Shown: positions 1-10,075 of the stretch, piece by piece | Numbering within the stretch: position 1 is the stretch's first letter | Layout: each line of letters starts with the position of its first letter | Origin: Euprymna scolopes | Taxonomy: Eukaryota; Mollusca; Cephalopoda; Sepiida; Sepiolidae | DNA: 32,346 bases | Direction: 5' to 3' | Assembly (NCBI GenBank): GCA_024364805.1 | Contig: CM044496.1 | Coordinates: forward strand, 112,196,107-112,228,452 | Notes under the pieces: model-generated | What the model was told of the DNA's origin: nothing | The model's database searches: none | Seen by the model: only the letters and a program-made list of their open reading frames with translations | Translations under genes and position numbers: made by a program

Positions 1-21
1 TCTTTCCCGGTCCCACGGCGG

Positions 22-104
22 CCTCACGTTGTCCACAACTACACTTTGATCTTGACCTCACGTTGTCCACATACTACACTTTGATCTTGACCAAAAAGGC
101 CAAG
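22..104 (-). repeat. Two tandem U2-snRNA-like fragments
   Basis: A direct repeat of about 34 bp occurs twice, at 22-55 and 56-90. Each copy has a CCTCACGTTGTCCACA part followed by ACTACACTTTGATCTTGA, which is the reverse complement of the U2 snRNA segment TCAAGTGTAGT. The second copy continues through GACCAAAAAGGCCAAG to 104, matching the complement of U2 stem-loop I. This is far too short to be a U2 gene, and no snRNA promoter is visible. It probably belongs to the U2-headed repeat family seen at 8541-9221 and 13861-14262. Confidence 0.7.
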
Positions 105-851
105 ATTGAAACTGTGCACCTAAGATTAAATGTTGTCTTTCCTTCGACATCAAGAACATTGCACCGCTATCGACAGCGACCAGGCCACTAAATGAATTGC
201 GTTATCTCCATCGGTTTTGTGGGCCGAGAATAAACATATGAAGAGTCTCTCTCTCCGGCGCGGTTTATTTATTTCAAATAAACCGCGCCGGAAACTTCTT
301 GAATAAGAGCATATCGCTAATTCAGGGACAATTAAACAAAGTGCAGGTTTCTACAATGTGGCGACATTAATAAGTACACTTCTATTAAAAGAACATAATT
401 TAATTGTAGACACAGGTTAACATTCTCGCATCATAGAAACGCCGCCTGTAATATAATCTCATATCAAATTACAATATAATATAATCTCAATCAAATTACA
501 TAACAAAAACACACTCACTTCATTTCTGTTACACACATATATTTGAATTTTTCCAGAAAGAATATTAACTGCCTTCATATCTTTAAGAACATATTAACGA
601 CTATATGACGTTATTAAAAATCTCCTTCTCTTTAACAACGCAAGCTCCTGTCTCCTTTTTTAAAAAAAATTCCAACGTCTTTTTCCGTTTCTGAAATAGA
701 ACAGCGTCAAACTATGCGCCTGATACATTTTCAAATATTTGTACTGGTGTTTTTGTTTTATTAACCACATTCATACAGAGGAAGTCTCGAAATAAAAACG
801 AAACGTTGGTGAATACGTAACTCGGTGTGTTCTTTTTTATTTTTATTTTTC
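105..851. other. AT-rich non-coding stretch
   Basis: Apart from the palindrome at 254-292 I see nothing recognisable. There is no long reading frame. The phrase ATATAATCTCA(T)ATCAAATTACA is locally duplicated at about 450-500. Confidence 0.5.
254..292. repeat. Perfect 17-bp inverted repeat, 5-nt loop
   Basis: The left arm at 254-270 (TCCGGCGCGGTTTATTT) is exactly complementary to the right arm at 276-292, around the loop ATTTC. The outer half is GC-rich and the inner half AT-rich, so it would form a very stable hairpin in DNA or RNA. A CT-rich run (245-254) lies just left. No terminator-like T run or gene is adjacent, so I cannot assign a function; it may be the tip of a transposon end. Confidence 0.85.
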
Positions 852-1079
852 TCTCTCTCTCTTTATCTCTCTTACTCTGTATATATATATATATATATAT
901 ATATTAGTAGTAGTAAGACGCCACGTTTCCCGGGTTGAAAGAGAAATAACAAATATTCAAACTTCTAATACTTATGTCATCAAATATATCTCTATATTTA
1001 GATCTATGTATCTATCTCCTACTCTCTCTTTCTCTCTCCCTCTCTCTCTCTGTCTCTGTGTCTGTCTGTCTGTCTCTCG

Positions 1080-1139
<60 letters not shown>

Positions 1140-1293
1140 GTATATATACGAGAGTCGTTAAAAATATAGAATCAATTGAAAAAGTCGAAGAGCTAGGAAG
1201 GCGTGAGCAATACCAGTAAAATTAGCGATTGTTTTTGCGCCCCGGCATATCATTTTGCATCTCCATGCGCTTTTATATAATATGCTATATATT

Positions 1294-1357
<64 letters not shown>
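852..1357. repeat. (CT)n, (TA)n and (AG)n microsatellite cluster
   Basis: CT-rich runs lie at 852-870 and 1020-1100, and TA runs at 880-904, 1100-1122 and about 1296-1357. At about 1080-1139 a (CT)n run, a (TA)n run and an (AG)n run follow one another and make a near-perfect palindrome of about 60 bp. The last TA run abuts the Helitron-like end at 1363. Confidence 0.9.
917..982 (+). repeat. Dispersed repeat fragment, second copy at 12110
   Basis: The segment containing CGTTTCCCGGG, then GAA, GA, AACAAAT and TTCAAAC spaced over 65 bp, recurs in the same orientation at 12110-12178, and both copies end near TGTCATCAAA. No coding potential is seen. The family is unknown to me. Confidence 0.6.
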
Positions 1358-1361
<4 letters not shown>

Positions 1362-1362
1362 A

Positions 1363-1650
1363 CTAGTCTGGAAGCCCGGCGTTGCCCGGGTTTTTGGAGG
1401 TGTATGTTGAGCAAAAAAAAAGGTCAATTTTTTTTTAAAATTTTACCCCTATTATGACCCTTTAACATATAGTGTTTTGGGCTCAAATCAAGTTAATTAC
1501 TAAGATCCATGTCATAGGAACCTATATGTACAATTTCAAGTGTTTAGACCCAACATTTGGGGAGGAGTTTATAGGGTTTTCAAATGTCAAATCGTTGAAC
1601 TTTGACCCCTTAACAGCCAAATTTCTTTCACATTTAATTGAAATGTAAGG
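1363..1650 (-). mobile_element. Helitron-like element, 3' part
   Basis: Read on the minus strand, the right end shows the usual Helitron 3' terminus: a GC-rich hairpin CCCGGGCAACGCCGGG (1375-1390), a short spacer, then CTAG followed by T at 1366-1362, joined directly to a (TA)n tract. The 260 bp inside match, on the opposite strand, the internal unit of the element at 21840-22635. Shared blocks include TTGGGCTC, the CATGT..AACCTA region and TCAAATCGTTGAACTTTGACCC. No Rep/helicase sequence is present, so this is a non-autonomous element. The 5' boundary is not visible and may lie anywhere up to about 1830. Confidence 0.72.
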
Positions 1651-3423
1651 CATTTATTAACGGTAGTTTTATCACTAAAATACGGGTATGTAAATTTCCA
1701 AGCAAACGACAATATGGGGACGTTTGTGTTGTTCATTACCCGTTTCCCAGTCCCCAGCTACAGCCAGATGCAAAGCGTGCAGCTCGACTCATGACACACC
1801 GTCTTCCGACCTCTTGTTGTTAAAAGTTCGGCTTGCACCTTGTTTTAAATGTTTCTCCTGCATCGACACGTGCGTCGAAGTCGCTGTCGCCGCCACCTGG
1901 TAAGAAAAAAGAAAAAAAAGTCCGTTTTTTTCCTTCCTTTTTATTCGAAATGACGTCATCTCAGTCCAGGGCTTAATGATTTGTATACGTAAAATGCCTC
2001 TGCTGCTTCATACGTGTCATTGGTTCCGTTATATGTATAACATCAGCATCGGTGTTTAAGCTAAGTCATTAAAGTGTTGTATGCATCTGTGAGCTAAACA
2101 TTTCTGTCACTCCGTCTTCACTTCTTTCATGTTTGGACCCTCTTTTTTAAAAATTATTTATTGAATTTACACAAAGGAACAACAAAGACATTTTTTTACA
2201 TTGGTGGTAGCTAGACGTGTTATCGCTGTGGATGTTGTACAGAATGGACATGTATTGAATGTCAGTCGGGCAATTATCATGAAAATAACGAAAGTAAAAA
2301 TTGAGGACGTCTGTATTTTAAAGAGTTTGCTTCTAAGGATTAAGGAAAATACTTGATTGTGAAATCGATTTTTGACATCTGTTAGGGAAAGCAGGAACGG
2401 CTGCTCGGATGTGTCGGCAGTACTTTATATTTTCGAGTATATTTTCATGCAATTAGAAGATTAAATTAACAATAAAGTAATTTCTGGAACTATAGATTGG
2501 TTTAAGTATGTCTTCAGTGAGATTAATAAAGCCATTTATGGACTTTTTCCACTTGAAATATGAAGTGAAATTTAGCAATATAGGGCTTGATATTAAAAAT
2601 TACTTGCCAAAACGTCCTATAGAATAATACCAGACTTGTGTTACAATAGTCGACAAAATGAATAATTGTACGGGAATGTATTTTGATAAATTTTCGACGG
2701 TTATAGTGGATACATAAAACCGCCGTTTTCATTTCTAACTCAGCAGACATGATTGCACTTTTTGTTTCAAAATAAATAAACGGTTTTAAATTAGTTAAAA
2801 CCCAAGCAAACTTATCTAGATAGGTAAAACGTAACTTATTTTGCCTTACAGGTTTTTGTTGTATATATTTCACCTTCTTTTAGTTTTGTTAGCTATTGTA
2901 AAAAAGTCCATAACTCCATGATAAGTTAAATGAACGTAAGTGTGAAGCAAAACAGAAAAAAGGAAACAGATTGGAATACAAATCTGAGCTCAATTCTTCG
3001 TGTAATTATTATTGAAGTATCAGATTTCCTGCATGGATCATCAGATGATATTAACATTTCTATTCAATCTGAGATTCCTTTGAACAAGAATTCTCATTTT
3101 ATTAGATACATTGGCATTTATTGTCTGCCGAGGGACTTGCTGTTTGAAATTTAATATTCGCCATTATTGCTATTTGATGGGAACACGCGGTTTTAAGTTG
3201 ATATCCTGTAAGCAATACTTGACATTGGTTTATGTTATCATATAAAGTTTAGGTTATTTATTTGCGAATGTTGAATAGGCTTCGATGTTTTAGAAATGTA
3301 TATCGGATCTAATAATTTGGAAATGAACGTAAAATTCATGACATTCATACATAAATACTTTCCTATAGTTCTAGTATATGTTGTTTTTTTCTTTGGAAGC
3401 ATCAGCTAATAACGATTTATAGA

Positions 3424-3424
<1 letters not shown>
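1651..3424. other. AT-rich non-coding stretch
   Basis: There are short open frames at 1638-1823 (+), 2523-2873 (-, 116 codons) and 2930-3154 (+, 74 codons). None shows a recognisable domain, signal peptide or splice context, and all have the A/T-driven composition of chance frames. The 1740-1880 part is less AT-rich and may still belong to the Helitron-like element on its left. Confidence 0.5.

Positions 3425-3454
<30 letters not shown>
3425..3454. repeat. (AAT)n microsatellite
   Basis: About ten uninterrupted AAT units. Confidence 0.95.
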
Positions 3455-3792
3455 TTAAAATATATATAAAAAATATATTAAACAATACAAAAAATAAAAA
3501 TAAAAAACTCATAAAGTTAAGAAGATTATGAAACAATAATAATATATTCAACACCTAGAACTGTATGAAAGTCAAGGTGAATACTATAGCTATTGAAAAG
3601 CTAGGGAACGTGACCCTAAATCCACCATAAATTGCTCAATCAGATTGGCGAGATAATTTCTTTTACAATTTTGCAAAAGGCTTACCTGTTGGGAACGGCG
3701 ATAGTGTTAATGCAGCTTGAATGTCTAAGTTCAAAGGATTTGACCTGATGTTTAAGAAAATAAAATCCAACTAAAAACATACAAAAGTCGAG

Positions 3793-3811
3793 ACTACTAC
3801 TACTATAATAA

Positions 3812-3868
<57 letters not shown>
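3793..3868. repeat. (ACT)n/(AAT)n microsatellite
   Basis: A few ACT units lead into about 20 AAT units with one ACT interruption. Confidence 0.95.
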
Positions 3869-3870
<2 letters not shown>

Positions 3871-5095
3871 CGCATCTGAAACGGATCGAATGTGTCTTAA
3901 TAATTAAAGAGAAAAAGCCAAGTTGATTACAAATCTAGAGCTTCTCCTCTGAACGGTTATAATAACAGCAAAACCAACAATAATACAAATATTACTTAAG
4001 CTAAAAAAGGTATTACATGAAGAAAAGGATGGTCAACAACAAAGGGGTGGTTCATGTAGGATTGATATACCAATGATGAGAAACATTTACCAGACCTCCC
4101 TTGGAAGGAACTGGTGAACAATCGGCCTTGGCGATATTAATTGCGCTCAAATCCTAGAGAAAACCAACCGTAGTTACCAGCGAGAAAATAATGGTATGCT
4201 GTAGTATCGAAGTTTCGATAACGCATGATTGTTTACATTGGTTATCGAAATCTATGAACAATGCAAAAAATCTAGCAAGAGTTTTTTGTCACTAAGATGC
4301 CAGTGGTTATGTTGTTATCATTTGGATATGACCACAGCGTAGTATCTGTGTTATGTTGTGGTGGGCAATGCCAATTATTAGAACGGTTATTATGATTAAT
4401 TGCACAATTACTTACATTAAAAAGATATTCGGGGAAAAAAAATTTAAAGAAAAGAATGATAGTAAAAATATTTATGCTAAATATTTTACTGGGGAATTTT
4501 AGCTCAGGAAAAATGGTATGGATAGACGAAAAGCTTTAGAGATAAAATGTTACCTTTACTAAAATATATTTAATTAAAAACACAGCACAGAGGGAACAAC
4601 AAAACTTCTTTTTAACAATAACAATAAAAAGGAAATTTATTTCACAGCAGGAAGATGAAGGTAGAACTATGATAGAGGACGAACAAATAGAAAGTCCTTT
4701 TGGTGGCTTGTGTCGGTCAGTCCGTATATTTCCTATTTCGTCTCGAATTGTCTTTAGTGAAGACTGCGTATGCTAGCCATACGTGTCCGGTGGACAGAGG
4801 TCGAGAGAGGCGTAGTGTTGCTTGGCTGTAGGTCCAGTTATTACTGATGATTCTCTGTAGCTTCGAAAAGTGTTTTTTAAGTTCTCCGATGTTAGCTGAT
4901 TGGCCAGTGTGTGGCAGAACAGCTTAAAGGCGGGGGAGGGCATTGATTTACAAGAGAAAAAAGGTATTTGTGACTATTACAAAGCATAAACAAAACTTGT
5001 TTGAAATTGAGTTTAGTAAACAACAATGTAGGTAGGTGACAAACAAGAGTGTTCATTCCGGTATACATAAGATTCATGTAAGTTACAAGAAATCA
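3869..5095. other. Non-coding stretch with an unclassified repeat-like block
   Basis: No gene is recognised. The block at about 4560-4930 is less AT-rich, and read on the minus strand it has an AATAAA signal (about 4635) near an AT-rich end. It looks like the end of some retroelement, but I could not place it in a family. The LINE starts just to the right. Confidence 0.35.
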
Positions 5096-5103
5096 GAATG
5101 AGG

Positions 5104-7568
5104 AGTTAGTTCCCGATTTTTCCCAAACCCACCAGTGTGCCCGACACTGACGGCCAGTATGCGAGTCTCCTAGACCTTTTTTTCACAACTTGCCTTGAAC
5201 TATGTTCAGTTTCCGTTCTGTCTCCTCTTGGATCTTCCGACCACTCTGCTGTATCAATTAAGATAAAAAAAAATGAAATGTAACAAGTCCCCAAACGTAC
5301 ATCTCCATCGTACAGTATATCGATACACTATGGCTGACTGTGATAGCTTCCGTATATTTTATATAAGATCTACCTCTGCGTTCCATGTTTAAAAAAGATG
5401 TGTCGTCTATAGTATCAGACATGACGGACTGGTTCATTGTAGGTATAGACAATTTCATACACCCCAAAAAGTTCCAGCAAAAACCTAAAGTCAGCCATAG
5501 TTCACTCCAGAATGTGCTGCTGCCATTGCGCACAGAAATTACTTTTTCCTTTACTTCCAACGTAATAGACGTATGGAGACTGAAGCTGCTTCCCGGACTG
5601 CCAGCAACCATTGTAAGAAAGTAATAAAGAACGCAAAAGAGTTGTATGCTCAGTCCGTCAAGTCTAAAGTAGCTGAGCAGCGGCTTGGTTCCCACCAGTT
5701 TTAGCAAATAGCAAACAGAATCCTGAACAGAAGCGTGTGCTCTATCCCAATTTTCATCAATGGACCTGAGTTAATCTCGTCATCATCAGACAAAGACAAA
5801 CTCTTTGCCAAGAACTTTGCAGCTAATCCTACCCTTTGCGACGAAGGTCGCCAACCCCCAATATTTCCTCCTGTATCAGAAAAAAACGCTATGTTATATA
5901 CAAATATCTGTACGTGATGCTGCCAAGCTCATGAAAAAACTTGATTCCAGTAAAGCAACCGGCCCTGAGGTATTCCAATTATAGTACTCCAAAACCTTCA
6001 ACCAGAACTAGCACCTATACTTACAAAACTGTTTAAACGTTGTCTTAAGGAGAATTACTTCCCATCACCTTGGAAAATCTCATCAGTCTGCCCTGTATTC
6101 AAGAATTCAGGTGATCGCTCATAGCCCTCTCAGTACAGACCAATAAGTTGTGCGTCATGAGTAAGTTGCTCGAATCTGTGTTAATAGAGAAGTAATGAGC
6201 CATCTCAATAAAACTAACCTTCTTAGTGACACACAATATGGTATCCGTTCTGCTAGATCTACAGCAGATGTGCTTACAGTTATATGTCATATGATTGGCG
6301 AATCACTCGACGGAGTCAACCTTTCTAGAACAATTGCTCTTGACATATCAAAGGCCTTTGATAGGGTATGGCATAAAGGTTTACTTCACAAGATCTCCGG
6401 CTTGGGTATAGCTGGAAATGTCTTCGCAATTATTAAATCATTTCTCTCTGATAGGTTCATAAGAGTAGTAGTTGATGGGCAAAAAAACAGAAGCTCACAG
6501 TATTAATGCTAGAGTCCCTCAGGTGTCCATCCTGGGCTCAACTCTTTTCCTGATCTACATTAATGATATTCCAAATCACATCCTTAAATCATTCGTAGAC
6601 ATTTATGCTGATGACACTGCCATCTATGGTAGCACATGTAAGACCGTAAACGACCAAGTTCTCTCCGATTCTCTCTACTCGGATATTGAGCACGTGGAAC
6701 AATGGGGAAAGGAGTGGCTAGTTACTTTTAATGCATCTAGAACCAAGCTTCTATCTTTACATCATCAACGTTCTGATCCCTATTTGGCGTCAATTGAAAT
6801 AAATCGGTCTCGTCTTGAGGAGGCCTCATGTTTAGACAAGCTTCTGGGATTGACCATTACTCCTGATCTCAAATGAAACACGCATATCAAATATGTTGCC
6901 AAGACCGCTGGAAAAATGGTCGGATCCTTCTAACGATCCAGTAGATATCTCACTGCTGATGCAATTCTCTATCTATATAAGAGCCAGGTACGTCCAAGGA
7001 TGCAGTACTGTTGCCACATCTGGGTAGGAGCTGCTAGAAAGGACTTGGCCTGCCTTGACAGAGTTCACGATAGACTTTGTAGCCTCGTAAGAGATATCTT
7101 TTTCCCTTCCCCGAAACCTCTATCTCACAGAAGAGATGTTGCGAATTTGTCTCTGCTTTATCGTTATTTTCATTCCAAGTGCTTGACTGAGCTTCAACCT
7201 ATGGTCCCTTCCCCCCCCGCCAAATATTCACAAGCAACACTCGTCTAGCTGAAAACACTATCAATAATTCCCCTCACTCTTTATCTGTGTCTAAACCTAA
7301 ACATAGGTTCCATGAACAAAGCCTTTTTCTTAGAACTGCACGCCTGTGGCATTGTCTTCCGTTTTCCTGCTTTCCAGCCGACTACAATATGTTTGTCTTC
7401 AATTCCAACGTAAACAAGTTCTTGATGCGCCGTTCCACTTAAGTTAACAAATTTACCGAATTCCCATTACTAACGATTATTATAATGTCCAATTGACTAC
7501 TGTACACTCTTAACCCTTATTTTCGAGTGGTAGCTGGACCTTGACAAGTGTTTATGCCTATTAAAAAA
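5104..7568 (+). mobile_element. Jockey/CR1-type LINE, 5'-truncated and decayed
   Basis: This is a non-LTR retrotransposon copy reading left to right. It begins inside the endonuclease domain, so the 5' UTR, ORF1 and most of the endonuclease are missing. It runs through reverse transcriptase and the C-terminal region, then about 120 bp of 3' UTR, ending near a short A run at 7562-7568. A second, tail-only copy of the same family lies at 12243-12473 on the minus strand and matches from the last codons through the 3' UTR, which confirms this end. Several stops and frame changes mark it as inactive and fairly old. No target-site duplication could be defined. Confidence 0.9.
5118..7260 (+). pseudogene. 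LINE ORF2 remnant: endonuclease end plus reverse transcriptase
   Basis: This encoded the endonuclease/reverse transcriptase that nicks target DNA and copies the LINE RNA. The endonuclease end is visible at 5130-5270 with its LGSSDHSAVSI signature. A linker with SDMTDWFIVGIDNFI (5412-5456) follows, then LDSSKATGPE (about 5940), QYRPIS (about 6135), the fingers region GIRSARSTADVL (about 6240), catalytic motif A DISKAFDRVWHKGL (about 6342-6383), a degraded motif B (RVPQVSILGS, where the family has GVPQGSILGP; about 6510), and the catalytic YADD box at 6604-6615. LGLTITPDLK and the C-terminal YCCHIWVGAARKDLACLDRV (7003-7062) come last. The longest clean frames are 6195-6506, 6472-6876 and 7000-7248, and the frame shifts between them. 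Motif order and spacing fit Jockey-superfamily LINEs, so the identification is firm and the exact clade is not. Confidence 0.9.
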
Positions 7569-8240
7569 AGTCCGTAACGGAAAGTTGAAGAGGCAGTTGT
7601 GAGTTCGCTAACCGCAGGATTAGTAAGCGGACAGAAGTTGTATCTGTGGTCCGATGGAAGCATCTATGGACTAACTAAGAGAAAATATAAGAGAAAAGGT
7701 TAGAAGTTGCAAAACCCCGAAACGTGGAACACAGACAAAACCATGCATTAGCGTTAAAGATAAGTTTAGGAATGTTGCGGGTAATATACCTCGTTCATGC
7801 TGACAATATTTTAACTAGTAACTTGTCGCGTTATGCCCTTTCTATACCAATTTCAGACTAACGAACGCAAACATTTCGTGGCTTGTAAAATAATAAAACT
7901 TTCTAAAGAGAATACAAACTGAATGTTGGATTTATTTTTGGCAGCCATGTGATCCCTGGTTTCCTTGTATTTTTTCTTTAGTGCTCACATTCAATGTGAA
8001 AGAAGAATTAAATGCTATTATGGGATAGCTGAATTTATCCATCTAACAGTCATTGTTTGCAAATTTTTAACATTGAAGTAATAATGCTTCTAGCTCCTTA
8101 CATTAATGTATCGAATTCCAAGAAAAATACCAGCAAGACCACTTCTATTAAATTAAAAGAAAACTCTTTCAAACACACCACGCAGAGATAATTTTAACTC
8201 TCAAGAACCTACCGAGTTTCAAAGAAATATTTTCAAGTAA
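7569..8240. other. Non-coding stretch between LINE and foldback element
   Basis: AT-rich DNA with no recognised gene or repeat. Confidence 0.5.
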
Positions 8241-8540
8241 AACAAGGCCGATAGCCATTAGTCCCGTGCTCTCGTGTAATGAATAAATGCGTGAATGTAG
8301 GATTGACATGAAATTCTTAAAGATAAACTAAAATGGCCGAAAATTAAGGATGAATTGAATGACCTTAAGAATGACTTGGATACTTAAAAAATAACTGTAA
8401 TCCTTAAAAAATAACTTGAATGATCTGGAGAATCACTTTGAGAGTGATTGGTTGTAAAGTGGATGATCATTTTACATTAAATTAATACAGAAAAGTGATC
8501 CGCCATTTTATATTATGATAAGTACACCATGTGGTAAGAA

Positions 8541-8576
8541 CAGATACTACGCTTTGATCTTGACCAAAAAAACAAG
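8541..8576 (-). repeat. U2-like head inside left inverted arm
   Basis: On the minus strand this gives CTTGTTTTTTTGGTCAAGAT, CAAAGCGTAGTATCTG, close to U2 snRNA nucleotides from stem-loop I through the branch-point-recognition region. It mirrors the plus-strand head at 9181-9221. Confidence 0.72.
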
Positions 8577-8676
8577 AAAAGAGTATTTATTTGCTCCCCA
8601 TTTCCTCTTAACTCCTCACTTTAAAAATCGGCCTTGTGCCTAATTTGCTCGGCGGGGGAGCAAATAAATACCCCTT

Positions 8677-9221
8677 TTCTTGGCCTTTTTACCAAGATCA
8701 AAGTGTAGTATCTGTTCCGACCGATACTGCAAGCAAAGACCATATGTGGGAGAAACCCCACATATAAGACCTTGTTCAATGTAAGGGCAACCCTTCATAC
8801 CAATTGCCACTATCCAGCTCCCTTACTCCTCGGAAAGCTGGTCCCCATTTCCCCTTCACTCGTCACTCCCCTAACTCATTAAAAATCGGCCTTGTGCCTA
8901 ATTTTCTCGGTGGGCGAGCAAATAAATACCCCCCATTTTCTTGGCCTTTTGGCCAAGATTAAATTGTAGTATCTGTTCCGGCAGATACTGCAAGCAAAGA
9001 CCATATGTGGGGGCAACCTCACATATAAGGCGTTGGTCAATGTAGGGGTAACCTATCATGCCAATTGTCACTACCAGCTCCCCTACTACCCGGGGAGTTG
9101 GTCCTCATTTCCCCTTCACTCCTCACATTAAAAATCGGCCTCGTGCCTTATTTACTCGGTGGATGAGCAAATAAATAGTCTTTTCCTTGCCTTTTAGCCA
9201 AGATCAATGTGTAGTATCTGA
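8677..9221 (+). repeat. Tandem array of about 250-bp units, each with a U2 snRNA 5' domain
   Basis: The heads begin at about 8677, 8936 and 9181, a period of 245-260 bp. Each reads TTCTTGGCCTTTT, then GGCCAAGAT, then CAAAGTGTAGTATCTGTTC with small changes. Human U2 reads CTTCTCGGCCTTTTGGCTAA then GATCAAGTGTAGTATCTGTTC, so the match covers stem-loop I and the GTAGTA branch-point-recognition hexamer. In the middle unit stem-loop I is a perfect CTTGGCC/GGCCAAG hairpin (8940-8957). After the head the units diverge from U2: a CATATGTGGG..CCCACATATA inverted repeat, a CCAGCTCCCCTACTCC..GGG(A)GTTGG stretch, then AAAAATCGGCCTTGTGCC and GAGCAAATAAATA. The Sm site and the 3' domain of U2 are absent. 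Confidence 0.82.
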
Positions 9222-9571
9222 TCTTACTACATGCTGTACTTATGTTTGCAAGTTTGTGATATAAAATGGGGGATTACTTTTCTGCATTAATTTAATGTAA
9301 AATGATCACCCACTTTACAAACAGTCATTCTCAAAACCATTTAAGTTATTGTCCAGATCATTCAAGTTGTTTTTAAAAGATTCCAGTTATTGTTTAAGCA
9401 TTCAAGTCATTTTCAAGGTCATTAGTCATTCTAAGTCATTTACTTTTTATTTAAGTCATTTCAGCCCATTTTTCAGTCATTTTAGCCTATTTTTAAGAAT
9501 TTCAGGTCAATCCTACATTCACGCATTCATTCATTACACGAGATCACGCGACTAATGGCTATCGGCCTTAT

Positions 9572-9804
9572 GTTTTTAATTAATGACTTTTGTTCCAACG
9601 GTAGGCATACTTAATTGATCCATATATCAATTCTTATATTCATATTATTTGACATAAATGTTTATGATAAATGGTCAGAACACGTAAGTTTATTCCCTGT
9701 AACCATCTTTAAATAAATACTTGATATAAACCGTCCTCTTAAATTAATGAAATTTTATTCAATATCTGCATTATATATTTTTTTTATTATTTATAGTATG
9801 TTTA
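9572..9804. other. AT-rich non-coding stretch
   Basis: No gene, motif or clear repeat is visible. Confidence 0.5.
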
Positions 9805-10075
9805 AGGTTGGTTGGTTTGTTTTTCAGCATATCAACCTTTTTCAGGTTATTTAATGCCGAATCCAGTGATTTTGAAGAACAGTTTTTTAATAAAGTATGT
9901 TTGTTTTTTTAAGTCGGTTTCTATTTAACCCATAGTTTGGACCCTAACAGGTACTACCAGTCCGGGGCAGAGTGGACCTGGGAGCAATGGCAATAAAAGG
10001 GTGACTCCATACTCCCCATAGCCCGCAAGCTGGGGCCTCACCATCGGATATAGTTTAAGGACATATCCAGGACCA
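9805..10075 (+). repeat. Dispersed repeat, copy A (family also at 26034)
   Basis: About 270 bp are shared with 26034-26303 in the same orientation. Landmarks in order are GGTTGGTTTG, CAACCTTTTTCAGGTTATTTA, AATCCAGTGATT, GGACCCTAACAGGTACTACC, GCAGAGTGGACCTGGGAGCA, GGGTGACTCCA, GCCCGCAAGCTGGGGCCTCA and CCATCGGATA. There is no open frame and no polymerase III box I trust. Both copies have an A/T-rich spacer in the same place, so this is one non-autonomous family, unclassified. Confidence 0.85.

Larger units (their letters stand above)
8241..9571. mobile_element. Foldback (long-TIR) transposon with U2-snRNA-derived core
   Basis: Two long inverted arms, 8244-8595 and about 9163-9569, face each other. 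The outermost 20 bp (AAGGCCGATAGCCATTAGTC) are identical in both. Similarity then continues inward for about 300 bp through GTGTAATGAAT, GCGTGAATGTAGGATTGAC, TGATCATTTTACATTAAATT and CAGATACTAC. Many short TNAA/GACTT-type repeats fill the arms, which is typical of foldback and MITE-like DNA elements. Between the arms lie two to three tandem units of about 250 bp, each headed by a U2-like segment, and the arms themselves end inward on a U2-like segment (8541-8576 minus; 9181-9221 plus). No transposase is present, so it must have moved with help from another element. No convincing target-site duplication is seen. The superfamily is unassigned. Confidence 0.82.

Noticed and set aside
2523-2873. 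116-codon minus-strand open frame as a gene
   Set aside because: No domain, no supporting context, and composition as expected for AT-rich chance frames.
5258-5707. 149-codon minus-strand frame
   Set aside because: It is antisense to the LINE ORF2, whose plus-strand motifs are clear.
8677-9221. Functional U2 snRNA genes
   Set aside because: Only about 40 nt of the U2 5' end match; the Sm site, 3' domain and snRNA promoter elements are missing, and the heads sit inside repeats.
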